Positions 54,736 to 63,681 of a stretch of DNA of 64,000 bases are shown here, in pieces. The notes beneath the pieces were generated by a model. It did not search any database and was not told the DNA's origin. It worked only from the letters and a program-made list of their open reading frames with translations. Each line of letters starts with the position of its first letter. Position 1 is the stretch's first letter. The stretch comes from Bacteroidota bacterium (lineage in GTDB: Bacteria > Bacteroidota > Bacteroidia > AKYH767-A > 2013-40CM-41-45). The translations under genes were made by a program, and so were the position numbers. The stretch spans positions 186,001 through 250,000 of the forward strand of contig JADKKE010000004.1 in the NCBI GenBank assembly GCA_016720655.1, read 5' to 3'.

Positions 54736-55311
54736 ATGGGAAAAAACAGAATTGAAGCATTTAGTGACGGAGTATTGGCCATCATTATCACGATTATGGT
54801 ACTTGAAATTAAAGTGCCCCATGGTTCTGCATTGTCGGATTTGCTTCCCTTGATTCCGGTTTTTATCAGCTATGTTTTGAGTTTCCTGTATATTGGAATT
54901 TACTGGGGGAATCATCATCATTTGATTCATACGGCTACTCATGTGAATGGGAAAATAATTTTAGCGAATCTGCACCTTTTGTTTTGGTTATCACTAATTC
55001 CATTTACCACCGGCTGGATGGGAGAAAATCATTTTGATCCCAATCCTGTTGCATTGTATGCCACCAATCTGCTCATTGCCGGATTTGCATATTTCATTTT
55101 GCAAAAAGTAATTGAAAGGAGCGTGCATGCTGATGGAAACCTAAATCATGCATTTCAAAAGCATTCTCAAAAAGGAATAATTTCACAAGTATCTTATGCT
55201 TCAGCCATTCCACTGGCTTATGTTCATCCGATGATCTCCGGAATTATTTTCCTCCTCATCGCTATCTTGTGGATTATTCCGGATAGAGAAATTGAAAAGG
55301 CGATAAAATAA
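54736..55311 (+). CDS. TMEM175-family potassium channel
   Basis: 191 residues with about six helices in a single repeat. The RIEAFSDGVLAIIITIMVLEIKVP start contains the hallmark RxxxFSD motif that lines the pore; FLYIGIYWGNHHHLIH and NLHLLFWLSLIPFTTGWMGEN follow. Bacterial members form tetrameric K+ leak channels in the inner membrane. The 308 bases upstream hold no clear promoter or other feature. Convergent with atpC. Confidence 0.92.
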   Translation: MGKNRIEAFSDGVLAIIITIMVLEIKVPHGSALSDLLPLIPVFISYVLSFLYIGIYWGNHHHLIHTATHVNGKIILANLHLLFWLSLIPFTTGWMGENHFDPNPVALYATNLLIAGFAYFILQKVIERSVHADGNLNHAFQKHSQKGIISQVSYASAIPLAYVHPMISGIIFLLIAILWIIPDREIEKAIK

Positions 55312-55355
55312 ATAGGAATAATAAAATTCAGAAGGATTGAAATTGGTACAAATGA

Positions 55356-55392
55356 AAAAGGACTCCGGCCAATGGCAGAAGTCCTTTTTCGC
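55356..55392. terminator. Bidirectional terminator between TMEM175 and atpC genes
   Basis: AAAAAGGACT and AGTCCTTTTT flank CCGGCCAATGGCAGA, with A and T runs on opposite sides. Confidence 0.85.
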
Positions 55393-55408
55393 ATTACATC
55401 GTTAAATA

Positions 55409-55648
55409 CTACACAGATTCTGCGAGGATGATGATTTTGTTTTTTAAATTCTCAACAACTCCGCCTTTTACTTCAAAGGTCTTAACGCCTTCTTTGTCTT
55501 TGATCTTTACTTTTCCATTCAGAAGTGTAGAGATCACAGCGGCATGATTGTTCAGCATTTCAAAACGTCCTTTTGCCCCCGGAACGGAAACAGAAGTGAC
55601 ATCCCCACTATAAATTTTTTTATCCGGTGTGATAATTTCGAGCTGCAT
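55409..55648 (-). CDS. atpC: ATP synthase epsilon subunit (beta-sandwich domain only)
   Basis: 79 residues, so the C-terminal helical pair of the full subunit is absent, as in other Bacteroidota. MQLEIITPDKKIYSGDVTSVSVPGAKGRFEMLNNHAAVISTL and VVENLKNKIIILAES are diagnostic. It sits in the central stalk of F1. Downstream of atpD with a repeat array between; the remaining atp genes are not here. Confidence 0.94.
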   Translation of the reverse strand: MQLEIITPDKKIYSGDVTSVSVPGAKGRFEMLNNHAAVISTLLNGKVKIKDKEGVKTFEVKGGVVENLKNKIIILAESV

Positions 55649-55680
55649 TTGATCGCTTTTTATTCTTATAAGAGATAAAT

Positions 55681-55722
55681 TAGAATTGTTGATTTTAGAT
55701 TGCTGATTTTAGATTCCTGTAA
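55681..55722 (+). repeat. Degenerate heptad array ending in GATT
   Basis: TAGAATT, GTTGATT, TTAGATT, GCTGATT, TTAGATT, CCTGTAA. It faces the array at 55742-55776 and lies upstream of atpC. Confidence 0.6.
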
Positions 55723-55741
55723 TTATTTATTAGTGAACCAG

Positions 55742-55776
55742 CTAACCACCAACCACCAACCACCAACCACCAACTA
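55742..55776 (-). repeat. Heptad array TAGTTGG/TGGTTGG x5, starting at the atpD stop codon
   Basis: On the minus strand TAGTTGG, TGGTTGG x3, TGGTTAG. The first TAG (55776-55774) is the atpD stop. Confidence 0.88.
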
Positions 55777-57279
55777 CCTCGATTCTGCCAGAATTTTCTT
55801 CCCCTTTGCAATCGCATCGTCGATAGTTCCAACGAGGTTGAATGCTACTTCCGGGTATTCATCCACATCGCCATTCATGATCATGTTAAAGCCTTTGATC
55901 GTTTCTTCGATCGGCACGATTACACCTTTTAGCCCGGTGAATTGTTCAGCGACATTGAATGGTTGTGAAAGGAAACGTTGTACACGACGTGCGCGGGATA
56001 CCACGAGTTTGTCATCGTCACTCAATTCATCCATACCAAGAATGGCAATGATGTCCTGCAATTCTTTGTAGCGTTGAAGAATTGATTTAACTCTTTGTGC
56101 AGTGTTGTAATGTTCTGCCCCAACAACCTGTGGAGTCAGAATCCGGGACGTAGAATCCAGAGGATCTACAGCCGGATAAATCCCCAACTCAGATATTTTA
56201 CGATTCAATACTGTTGTAGCATCCAAGTGAGCGAATGTTGTCGCAGGAGCCGGATCGGTAAGGTCATCCGCAGGTACATAGACAGCCTGCACAGAAGTGA
56301 TGGAACCACGCTTTGTTGACGTGATTCGTTCCTGCATCAGTCCCATTTCGGTTGCAAGTGTAGGCTGATAACCCACAGCGGAAGGCATCCGTCCAAGAAG
56401 AGCGGATACTTCAGATCCGGCCTGTGTGAAACGGAAGATATTGTCGATAAAGAAGAGGATATCACGACCACCGGATTTTTCATCACCATCGCGGAAATAT
56501 TCAGCTACTGTGAGTCCGGAAAGTGCTACACGTGCACGTGCTCCAGGAGGTTCGTTCATTTGCCCGAACACCAATGTTGCTTGCGATTTTGCAAGTTCGT
56601 TCATGTCCACCTTACTCAAATCCCATCCGCCTTTTTCCATGCTGTGTTTGAATTCGTCTCCATAACGAATAACACTGGATTCGATCATTTCACGAAGCAG
56701 GTCATTTCCTTCTCGGGTACGCTCACCAACACCGGCGAAAACAGATAATCCGGAATAAGATTTAGCAATGTTGTTGATCAATTCCATGATCAATACAGTC
56801 TTTCCAACACCGGCACCACCGAACAGACCGATTTTACCACCTTTCGCGTAAGGCTCGATCAGATCAATTACTTTGATTCCGGTAAGAAGTATTTCAGATT
56901 CAGTAGAGAGGTTTTCGAATTTTGGAGCTTGACGATGGATCGGAACGCTTTTCTCTTTGGACACTTTGCCGATTCCATCAATCGCATCGCCAACCACATT
57001 GAATAGGCGACCTTTAATAGCATCACTCGCAGGCATTTGGATTGGAGAACCAACTGCGCGAACAAGTGTTCCGCGTGTCAATCCATCGGTAGAATCCATG
57101 GCAATTGCACGAACTGTATCTTCTCCGATGTGCTGCTGGCATTCGAGTACCAACACACCACCATCCGGACGGTCGATTTCCATTGCATCCAAAATGTTCG
57201 GAAGAGCTGTGTCTTCTGCGTCAAAACTAACGTCGACAACCGGTCCGATGATCTGCGTTATTTTTCCAATATTCGCCAT
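55774..57279 (-). CDS. atpD: ATP synthase beta subunit
   Basis: 501 residues from the ATG at 57279 (MANIGKITQIIGPVVDVSF). Walker A GLFGGAGVGKTVLIMELI, GERTREGNDLL, the catalytic region FIDNIFRFTQAGSEVSALLGRMPSAVGYQPTL and the DELSDDDKL motif (DELSEED type) are present. Catalytic F1 subunit at the inner membrane. With atpC it forms the separate two-gene unit usual in Bacteroidota. Its stop codon opens a heptad array. Confidence 0.97.
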   Translation of the reverse strand: MANIGKITQIIGPVVDVSFDAEDTALPNILDAMEIDRPDGGVLVLECQQHIGEDTVRAIAMDSTDGLTRGTLVRAVGSPIQMPASDAIKGRLFNVVGDAIDGIGKVSKEKSVPIHRQAPKFENLSTESEILLTGIKVIDLIEPYAKGGKIGLFGGAGVGKTVLIMELINNIAKSYSGLSVFAGVGERTREGNDLLREMIESSVIRYGDEFKHSMEKGGWDLSKVDMNELAKSQATLVFGQMNEPPGARARVALSGLTVAEYFRDGDEKSGGRDILFFIDNIFRFTQAGSEVSALLGRMPSAVGYQPTLATEMGLMQERITSTKRGSITSVQAVYVPADDLTDPAPATTFAHLDATTVLNRKISELGIYPAVDPLDSTSRILTPQVVGAEHYNTAQRVKSILQRYKELQDIIAILGMDELSDDDKLVVSRARRVQRFLSQPFNVAEQFTGLKGVIVPIEETIKGFNMIMNGDVDEYPEVAFNLVGTIDDAIAKGKKILAESR

Positions 57280-57563
57280 GATAATGTATGTAGATTTAAG
57301 GTTTTTGATTTGAGAGCGCAAAAGTACTGCTTTTTTTGAAAATTAAGGTGGCTGTTAGTAAATTTCAACCCAATTTTGCTCGTGTTTATTGAAATTAATT
57401 CGTTGAATATTATATGGTTACAAAGTGGGTGCTGCTGTTTAAGCAATTCCTTATACAATTAATTGTTTGTTGACTCCAACCTTCAAAAAGCCCTGATTTC
57501 TGTTTCTTCATATCTCTTTTCGAAAAATGGGAAAGGGTGGGTCTTGTAATTTACATTTGTTCA

Positions 57564-58865
57564 ATGGTATCGACGGAGGAAATCTATTCATTGTATTTGA
57601 AACACCCACAAATTTGTACGGATAGCCGTGCAATTTTGCCAGGGTCGATTTTTATTGCATTGAAGGGACCAAGTTTTAATGGAAACACATTTGCGGAAAA
57701 AGCATTAGCGACCGGAGCAGCCTATGCAGTTGTAGATGAACCTGAATATAAAACAAGTGATCGTTGTTTGCTTGTGGAAGATGGATTGCAAACGTTGCAA
57801 AGTCTGGCCAATCACCACCGTCATCAACTGACGATTCCAATACTTGCGATTACCGGTTCGAATGGGAAAACAACAACGAAGGAATTGATTCTGGCGGTAC
57901 TTTCCAAACAGTACACTACTCTCGCAACCAAAGGAAATCTGAATAATCACATTGGTGTTCCACTTACATTGCTTTCGATCACTCCCGATATTGAATTTGC
58001 AGTCATTGAAATGGGAGCAAATCACCGGAAAGAAATTGAATTGTATTGCCGAATTGCAGAGCCGCATTACGGTTTGATCACTAATGTTGGAAAGGCGCAC
58101 CTCGAAGGATTTGGGGGATTTGAAGGTGTGAAACAAGGGAAAGCTGAGCTCTACAACTGGCTGGCAAATCATTCGAAAACTGCATTCATCAATGGCAACA
58201 ATTCTCATTTGCTCGAAATGGCAAAGGAGAATAAAGTTCAATATGTAATGTTGTATGGTACGGATGAAGAATTTGACTGTTTTGGCGAATTGATTACGGA
58301 TACTCCCACACTCGAAGTGAAATGGAAACATGCGGATCATTCCGGTCATGTTCAGTCACAACTAATCGGTGCCTACAATTTTGAAAACATTTTGTCTGCA
58401 GTTTGTGTCGGCAATTATTTTGGAGTCGATGCAGATGCAATCAATGAAGCAATAGCTTCCTATGTGCCTGACAATTCACGATCGCAGGTAATTAAAAAAG
58501 GCAGCAATACGATTATCCTGGATGCATACAATGCGAATCCCACTTCAATGGAAGCAGCGCTGAAAAATTTTGCAGCGATTCCTGTTTCTCACAAATTGGT
58601 GTGTATCGGAGACATGGCTGAATTGGGAGAAGAGAGTAGTGTTGAACATGAGCGCATCATGCAATTGTTGAAAAAAATCAAACCTGCAAAATTCATACTC
58701 GTAGGAAAAAATTTCGGAGCATTCAAAGATCAGATAGAATGTCTTTATTTCCCGACTTCCGACGAAGCTGCCAGCTATGTTAAAAAACATCCTGTTCGAA
58801 ATTCAACGATTCTCGTCAAAGGATCGAGAAGTACTAGAATGGAAAAGGTAGTGGAAGCTTTATAA
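57564..58865 (+). CDS. murF: UDP-MurNAc-tripeptide--D-Ala-D-Ala ligase
   Basis: 433 residues from the ATG at 57564. ICTDSRAILPGSIFIALKGPSFNGNTFAEKAL is the N-terminal substrate domain; ILAITGSNGKTTTKELI the ATP site; EMGANHRKEIELYCRIAEPHYGLITNVGKAHLEGFGG the central region; and VILDAYNANPTSMEAAL-like (IILDAYNANPTSMEAAL) with GDMAELGEESSVEHE the C-terminal domain. It completes the cytoplasmic peptidoglycan precursor. Stands alone, divergent from atpD. Confidence 0.95.
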   Translation: MVSTEEIYSLYLKHPQICTDSRAILPGSIFIALKGPSFNGNTFAEKALATGAAYAVVDEPEYKTSDRCLLVEDGLQTLQSLANHHRHQLTIPILAITGSNGKTTTKELILAVLSKQYTTLATKGNLNNHIGVPLTLLSITPDIEFAVIEMGANHRKEIELYCRIAEPHYGLITNVGKAHLEGFGGFEGVKQGKAELYNWLANHSKTAFINGNNSHLLEMAKENKVQYVMLYGTDEEFDCFGELITDTPTLEVKWKHADHSGHVQSQLIGAYNFENILSAVCVGNYFGVDADAINEAIASYVPDNSRSQVIKKGSNTIILDAYNANPTSMEAALKNFAAIPVSHKLVCIGDMAELGEESSVEHERIMQLLKKIKPAKFILVGKNFGAFKDQIECLYFPTSDEAASYVKKHPVRNSTILVKGSRSTRMEKVVEAL

Positions 58866-59246
58866 GTGCCGGCAGTATGGTACAGACCTCGTTTTATTGA
58901 CAGCACCACTATAGCCGGCTCCGCTCAAATAAAATTTATTCAGTACACTTGACAAAGTTTGATATACTGCCTGGATGCCGATAGTGAAATTGTTGGTGGT
59001 GTTGGTTTAGTTTGAATTGCTCCAAAGAAGGATGGACCACAATTTCTCACGTATGGATTGAATGTACTTGTGGATTTTGATTTTTTCATACACAGAATTT
59101 CCTCTAAAAGAAAATAATCCGGAATAAAAACACGCAGAAAGTTCTGTTGCGACAGCATTCAAATTTGCAGTCGTCATTAATAGGAATGGGAAAAGAAATA
59201 ATCGAATTATTTTTTTCAAAATAATCGTACAGTTCAAAAGGTTAAA
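58866..59246. other. Gap with a doubtful small reverse-strand gene
   Basis: On the minus strand an ATG at 59237 opens 76 codons to 59007 with a signal-like start (IIRLFLFPFLLMTTANLNAVA). A second, overlapping frame (59158-58940) has coding-like text (PYVRNCGPSFFGAIQTKPTPP). They could be one small secreted protein broken by another missing base, or chance. No promoter, RNA or repeat is recognised in the rest. Confidence 0.3.
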
Positions 59247-61630
59247 TCAGACTCTCTTAAACAGCCTGCCTAAAAAGCCCTTCTTTTGATGTTCTTCGTC
59301 GTAATAGCCGTATCCGTGATAGCCATAACTATAGCCATAACCATAGCCATACCGATGATTGGTTCCTGCATCATTTAAGAGCACACATAGGTTTTTTACT
59401 TTCCCCTGAACATAGTAATCATTGATGGTTTTCATGTATTCCTTCTTCGAGTAATTCTCACGAAGAATGAAAATATTAATATCAGCAAGGTTCATCAGCA
59501 TCATTGCATCGCTCACAATTCCTACCGGCGGTGTATCAATAATAATGTAATCATAGCGGCCACGGAGTTCATCAAGAAGCTTGAGCGTTTCTTTTTTTTT
59601 GCAAGTAGCTCGGCAGGATTCGGCGGAACCGGACCGGAGGGAATAATGTCAAGATTTTCAATAGTCGTATGCTGGATAACATCTTCCAGTTTCGCTTTTC
59701 CGATAAGATAAGTACTTACACCTACATCATTACGGATTTCCAGATCCTGAACGAGCTGTGGCTTCCGCAGATCCATTCCGATGATGATGACTTTGTGGTG
59801 CTGCAGAGAAAGTACTGCTGCAAGATTCAGACTTGAAAATGATTTTCCTTCTCCGCCAACGGAAGATGTTATCAATACAATTTTGTGCTGATCTGCCAAA
59901 CCAAAAAACATAAGGTTTGCCCGAATGGAACGAAACGCTTCTGTGATCGATGATTTTGGTTTACTTGAAACAACGAGACGTTCACCTGTATTGTGATGCC
60001 CTACAACTCCGATAATCGGAATCTTGCTCATTTTTTCAATATCTTCCTTGTTGCTAATTGTGTTTTTGATATATCCCTGAAGGATGATCAGGATAATCGG
60101 AACAATCAAGGCCAGCATCATGGTGATAATAAGAACGGCTTTGGTATTCGGAATTACGGGGATGTCATTGATGCTCGCTTCATCGAGTACTTTGTTGTCG
60201 GATACCGCAGTCGCTTTCGCGATTCCGGTTTCGGCTTTCTTCTGAAGAAGATACAGATAAATGTTTTCATTCACACTGAAATTTCGTTGAATGCCTAACA
60301 GCTCTCTTTCAATGTTTGGAATTTTCCGGATGCTTCCTTCGTAACGAACCAATTCAGTATTGATACTCGACAAATTTACTTTGGTCATGTTGCGGAGATT
60401 GTTAATGTTCTCCACTAAAGTTTTCTTCGTTTGTTCAATTTGCTGGTCAATCACTTTCAATGCCGGTGATTGTGCGCTGCTTCCATAAGCAATACTTTTC
60501 CGTTTGCTTTGTAATTCTTTCAAACGCGTGATTAGATCAATCAGCAATGGATCAGGGTTCCCCAGGCTGCTTGGTGCAAGTTCTTCAACATCTCTGCTTC
60601 CGGTAACATAATTGTATAAATAATCGAGCGACTTCAGTTCAATTTCTGCTTTCACACGATCAGCATCGATATTCGTTACCCGTTCCAGGTAAGCCTTCGA
60701 TTCCTCGCTCAGGTCAACAGTTCCTTTTTGTTCTTTGAACTTTTGCAGTTCAAGCTCAGTAGCATTTAGGGTTTTACTTATTTCTTCGAGTTGTTCGTCA
60801 ACGAATTTCAAGGTGAGGCCGGCGACAGAAGATTTGTCCTTGACATCTCTGTTGATGTACACTTTTCCAAGCGTGTTGAGAAAATCAGTGGCCCTTTCCT
60901 TGATTTTATCCTGGACAGAAATTTCAACAATCGTTGCATCTTTGTTCTGTGGTTCAGCCTTCATTTTCTCCTGGTAGAAGGCGATCATTTTATTCAGACT
61001 GTTTACAGTAAAGACAAAGTCGTCATCCTCAACCGGGTTTACTGCTGAGTCGTTGTGTAAAACGACAAGGGTGAAATTTGGTGTGCGGACTTCTTCTCCA
61101 AAATGATGCGTCCCGGAATAATTGTAGTTGTTGAGAAAGTTGTTGTCTGCATCCAGCTCCAGTTTGTATGTTGAACTGTCTAGAATAGTAAGGTGGAAAT
61201 ACTCGTCATAGGCACCTTCTGTCATCCGGATCGGCTTAATCACGAAGGGCTGGTTTTTGTAAAGAGGGAATTTGAAAAAAGTTGTTTTCCCGTAATAGCT
61301 TACCCCAAGATGTAATTCGTTGATCGTTTCTTCGAGAACAGAACGTGATTTTAGAATCCCGATTTCTGTTGCAATATTTTTGGTGTTTCCGAATAAATCT
61401 CCTGTGAGAAAGTCTTCAATATTGTTCGACGTGTTTTTGGTATCTTTTACCAATACACTTGCACGTGCTTCAAAAACAGGCAAAGTAAATCGGATATAAA
61501 AAAATGCGCCGACGCAAAAAAGAATAGCAGAGAGCAAAAAATAATGCCATTTCCTGCGCATGTTGTAAAAAAGTAAACGCAGGTCGATTTCATCGTCGTT
61601 GCGGCGTTGAGCCCCTTCGTTTGTTCGCAT
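59247..61630 (-). CDS. Wzc-type polysaccharide co-polymerase and tyrosine kinase, frameshift at an A9 slippery site
   Basis: Two frames form one protein of about 794 residues. Frame one: Wzz domain with helices at ~25-45 and ~505-525, GNVR-type region, and Walker A in TSSVGGEGKSFSSLNLAAVL, then MDLRKPQL. It runs off-frame after NPAELLAKK. Frame two holds YDYIIIDTPPVGIVSDAMM (Walker B) and a tyrosine-rich tail (YGYGYGYSYGYHGYGYY), the autophosphorylation cluster. The junction is nine A's (59600-59592) ending AAG, i.e. A-AAA-AAG: a -1 shift exactly restores ETLKLLDEL. This may be programmed slippage or a missing A. It controls exopolysaccharide length with the Wza-like protein. Confidence 0.87.
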
Positions 61631-61633
61631 GGT

Positions 61634-62395
61634 TTACTTGGTTTGGGTAAGTATGAAAGTGAGGGCAATAACTGCTGTCGTGATGACAGAAGTAAAGATT
61701 GTAACTGAAGGACTGATATTCTGAAATGCACGTCGCTTCAAGGGTTGAATGTAGATGATATCATCCGGATGCAGAAAGTAAGTATCCGCGGTGAGGGTTT
61801 CGCCTTTCGTGAGGTCGAGAAAAAAATCTTTTGTTTGTTGATTTTCTTCACGGATGATTCTCACTTTGGTGCGATCACCATAAATTGTAAGATCACCGGC
61901 CATCCCCAATACTTCCGGTAATGTAGCATGTTCATTCAGGATGGGGTAAGTGCCCGGACGGTTTACCTCTCCCAGCACTGTGACTTTGAAATTTAATTTC
62001 TTGACAGTGACAATGGGATCTTCCATGTATTCCCGAAACTTTGTTTCCAATGCCTGAGTCGCTTCATTGATCGTTTTTCCAGTGAGAAGAATAGTGCCAA
62101 TCAAAGGAAGTTTGACTTCTCCGTGTTCGTTTACCACATATCCTTTTTCATATGGCGAGCGATTGTCACTCGAAGGTTTATCTGCAGGCACGGCCAGATA
62201 AGGATATGCTTCTGCATTGATGGTGAAAATATTTATAGAAAGTATGTCTCCGGGATAAATACGGAGTTTATAGCCTTCTGATTCTTTCAGAACAGGAATA
62301 TTCCCTTGAAAATAAATCAAATTTTTTTGCGAGCTGCAGCTAAACAACACGCTGATCGATAGGAGAGAAAATAATTTCAGGATGTTGCGGTACAT
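61634..62395 (-). CDS. Polysaccharide export outer-membrane lipoprotein (Wza family)
   Basis: 253 residues. Lipoprotein signal LFSLLSISVLFSC with the lipobox Cys at ~20. YKLRIYPGDILSINIFTIN and VVNEHGEVKLPLIGTILLTGKTINEATQALETKFREYMEDPIVTVKKLNFKVTVLGEVNRPGTYPI cover the Poly_export and SLBB domains; YFLHPDDIIYIQPLKRRAF follows and a C-terminal transmembrane helix (ISPSVTIFTSVITTAVIALTFIL) ends it. It forms the outer-membrane portal for exopolysaccharide. The wzc-like gene starts four bases after its stop. Confidence 0.93.
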   Translation of the reverse strand: MYRNILKLFSLLSISVLFSCSSQKNLIYFQGNIPVLKESEGYKLRIYPGDILSINIFTINAEAYPYLAVPADKPSSDNRSPYEKGYVVNEHGEVKLPLIGTILLTGKTINEATQALETKFREYMEDPIVTVKKLNFKVTVLGEVNRPGTYPILNEHATLPEVLGMAGDLTIYGDRTKVRIIREENQQTKDFFLDLTKGETLTADTYFLHPDDIIYIQPLKRRAFQNISPSVTIFTSVITTAVIALTFILTQTK

Positions 62396-62425
62396 CGACA
62401 GGCATTAATACTAATGATAAGAAAA

Positions 62426-63568
62426 TTATTTTCCAAGAATGGAACGACTGATAACGATTTTCTGAACTTCAGAAGTGCCTTCGTAGATCTGTGTGATTTT
62501 AGCATCGCGCATCAAGCGTTCGACATGGAATTCTTTTACAAAACCATACCCACCATGCACTTGTACAGCTTCGACAGTTGTTTCCATTGCGACCCGGGAA
62601 GCGAAAAGTTTTGCCATGGAAGAAGAAAGTCCGTAATCCAGATTTTGATCCTTCATCCATGCAGCTTTGTAACAGAGCAATCGTGCGGCTTCGATTTCGG
62701 TAGCCATATCGGCCAATTTAAATTGGATTGCCTGATGCTGTGAAATTGGAACTCCGAATGCTTTTCTCTCTTTTGAATATTGCAATGCCAGTTCATAAGC
62801 ACCTGCAGCGATACCAAGAGCTTGTGAAGCGATTCCGATACGTCCTCCTGTAAGTGTTTTCATTGCAAATTTAAAACCGAAGCCATCCTCACCAATCCGG
62901 TTGGCTTTTGGAACTTTTACATCCGTGAACATTAGCGAATGCGTATCGCTTCCTCTTATTCCGAGTTTATTTTCTTTCGGTCCGATTGTGAAACCGGGCA
63001 TTCCTTTTTCAACAATAAGAGCATTGATACCTTTGTGACCTTTGGCTACATCCGTTTGTGCAATAACGAGATAAACAGATGCTGTGGATCCGTTGGTGAT
63101 CCAGTTTTTCGTGCCATTCAATATGTAGTGATCCCCTGCATCAATAGCAGTAGTATGCTGCGAAGTTGCATCAGAGCCGGCTTCCGGTTCTGAAAGGCAA
63201 AATGCTCCGATGATTTCCCCTTTTGCCAGAGGAACCAAATATTTTTGCTTTTGTGATTCCGAACCATAATTTTCCAAACCCCAGCAAACAAGTGAGTTGT
63301 TTACTGACATCACTACGGAAGCAGAAGCATCCACTTTAGAAATTTCTTCCATCGCCAGGACATAAGATACTGTGTCCATTCCGCCGCCACCATACTTTGG
63401 GTCCACCATCATTCCAAGGAAACCCAGTTCACCCATTTTCCGGATTTGTTCAGATGGAAATTTTTGATGCTCATCTCTTTCGATAACTCCCGGTTTCAAT
63501 TCATTTTGTGCAAAATCGCGGGCCGCTTTTTGGATCATCAGGTGTTCTTCACTCAAATCGAAATTCAT
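62426..63568 (-). CDS. Acyl-CoA dehydrogenase
   Basis: 380 residues from the ATG at 63568 (MNFDLSEEHLMIQKAARDFA). FAD and substrate motifs are GAFCLSEPEAGSDATSQHTTA and YILNGTKNWITNG; the catalytic Glu lies in IYEGTSEVQKIVISRSILGK near the C-terminus. GRIGIASQALGIAAGAYELALQYSKERKAFG is the second signature. Short-chain (butyryl-CoA-like) type by length and sequence. Oxidises acyl-CoA at the 2,3 position and passes electrons to ETF. Upstream of the wza/wzc pair but unlikely to be functionally linked. Confidence 0.95.
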   Translation of the reverse strand: MNFDLSEEHLMIQKAARDFAQNELKPGVIERDEHQKFPSEQIRKMGELGFLGMMVDPKYGGGGMDTVSYVLAMEEISKVDASASVVMSVNNSLVCWGLENYGSESQKQKYLVPLAKGEIIGAFCLSEPEAGSDATSQHTTAIDAGDHYILNGTKNWITNGSTASVYLVIAQTDVAKGHKGINALIVEKGMPGFTIGPKENKLGIRGSDTHSLMFTDVKVPKANRIGEDGFGFKFAMKTLTGGRIGIASQALGIAAGAYELALQYSKERKAFGVPISQHQAIQFKLADMATEIEAARLLCYKAAWMKDQNLDYGLSSSMAKLFASRVAMETTVEAVQVHGGYGFVKEFHVERLMRDAKITQIYEGTSEVQKIVISRSILGK

Positions 63569-63681
63569 AATCGTGTTCTTTGTGTTGAAATGTTTCCCGT
63601 TTTGCAGGATTCCGGGAGGATTTGCTACTTTTATTTGCGCGAACAAACCTACACGATTTGAACGTGATTCCCAAAGGAAAT

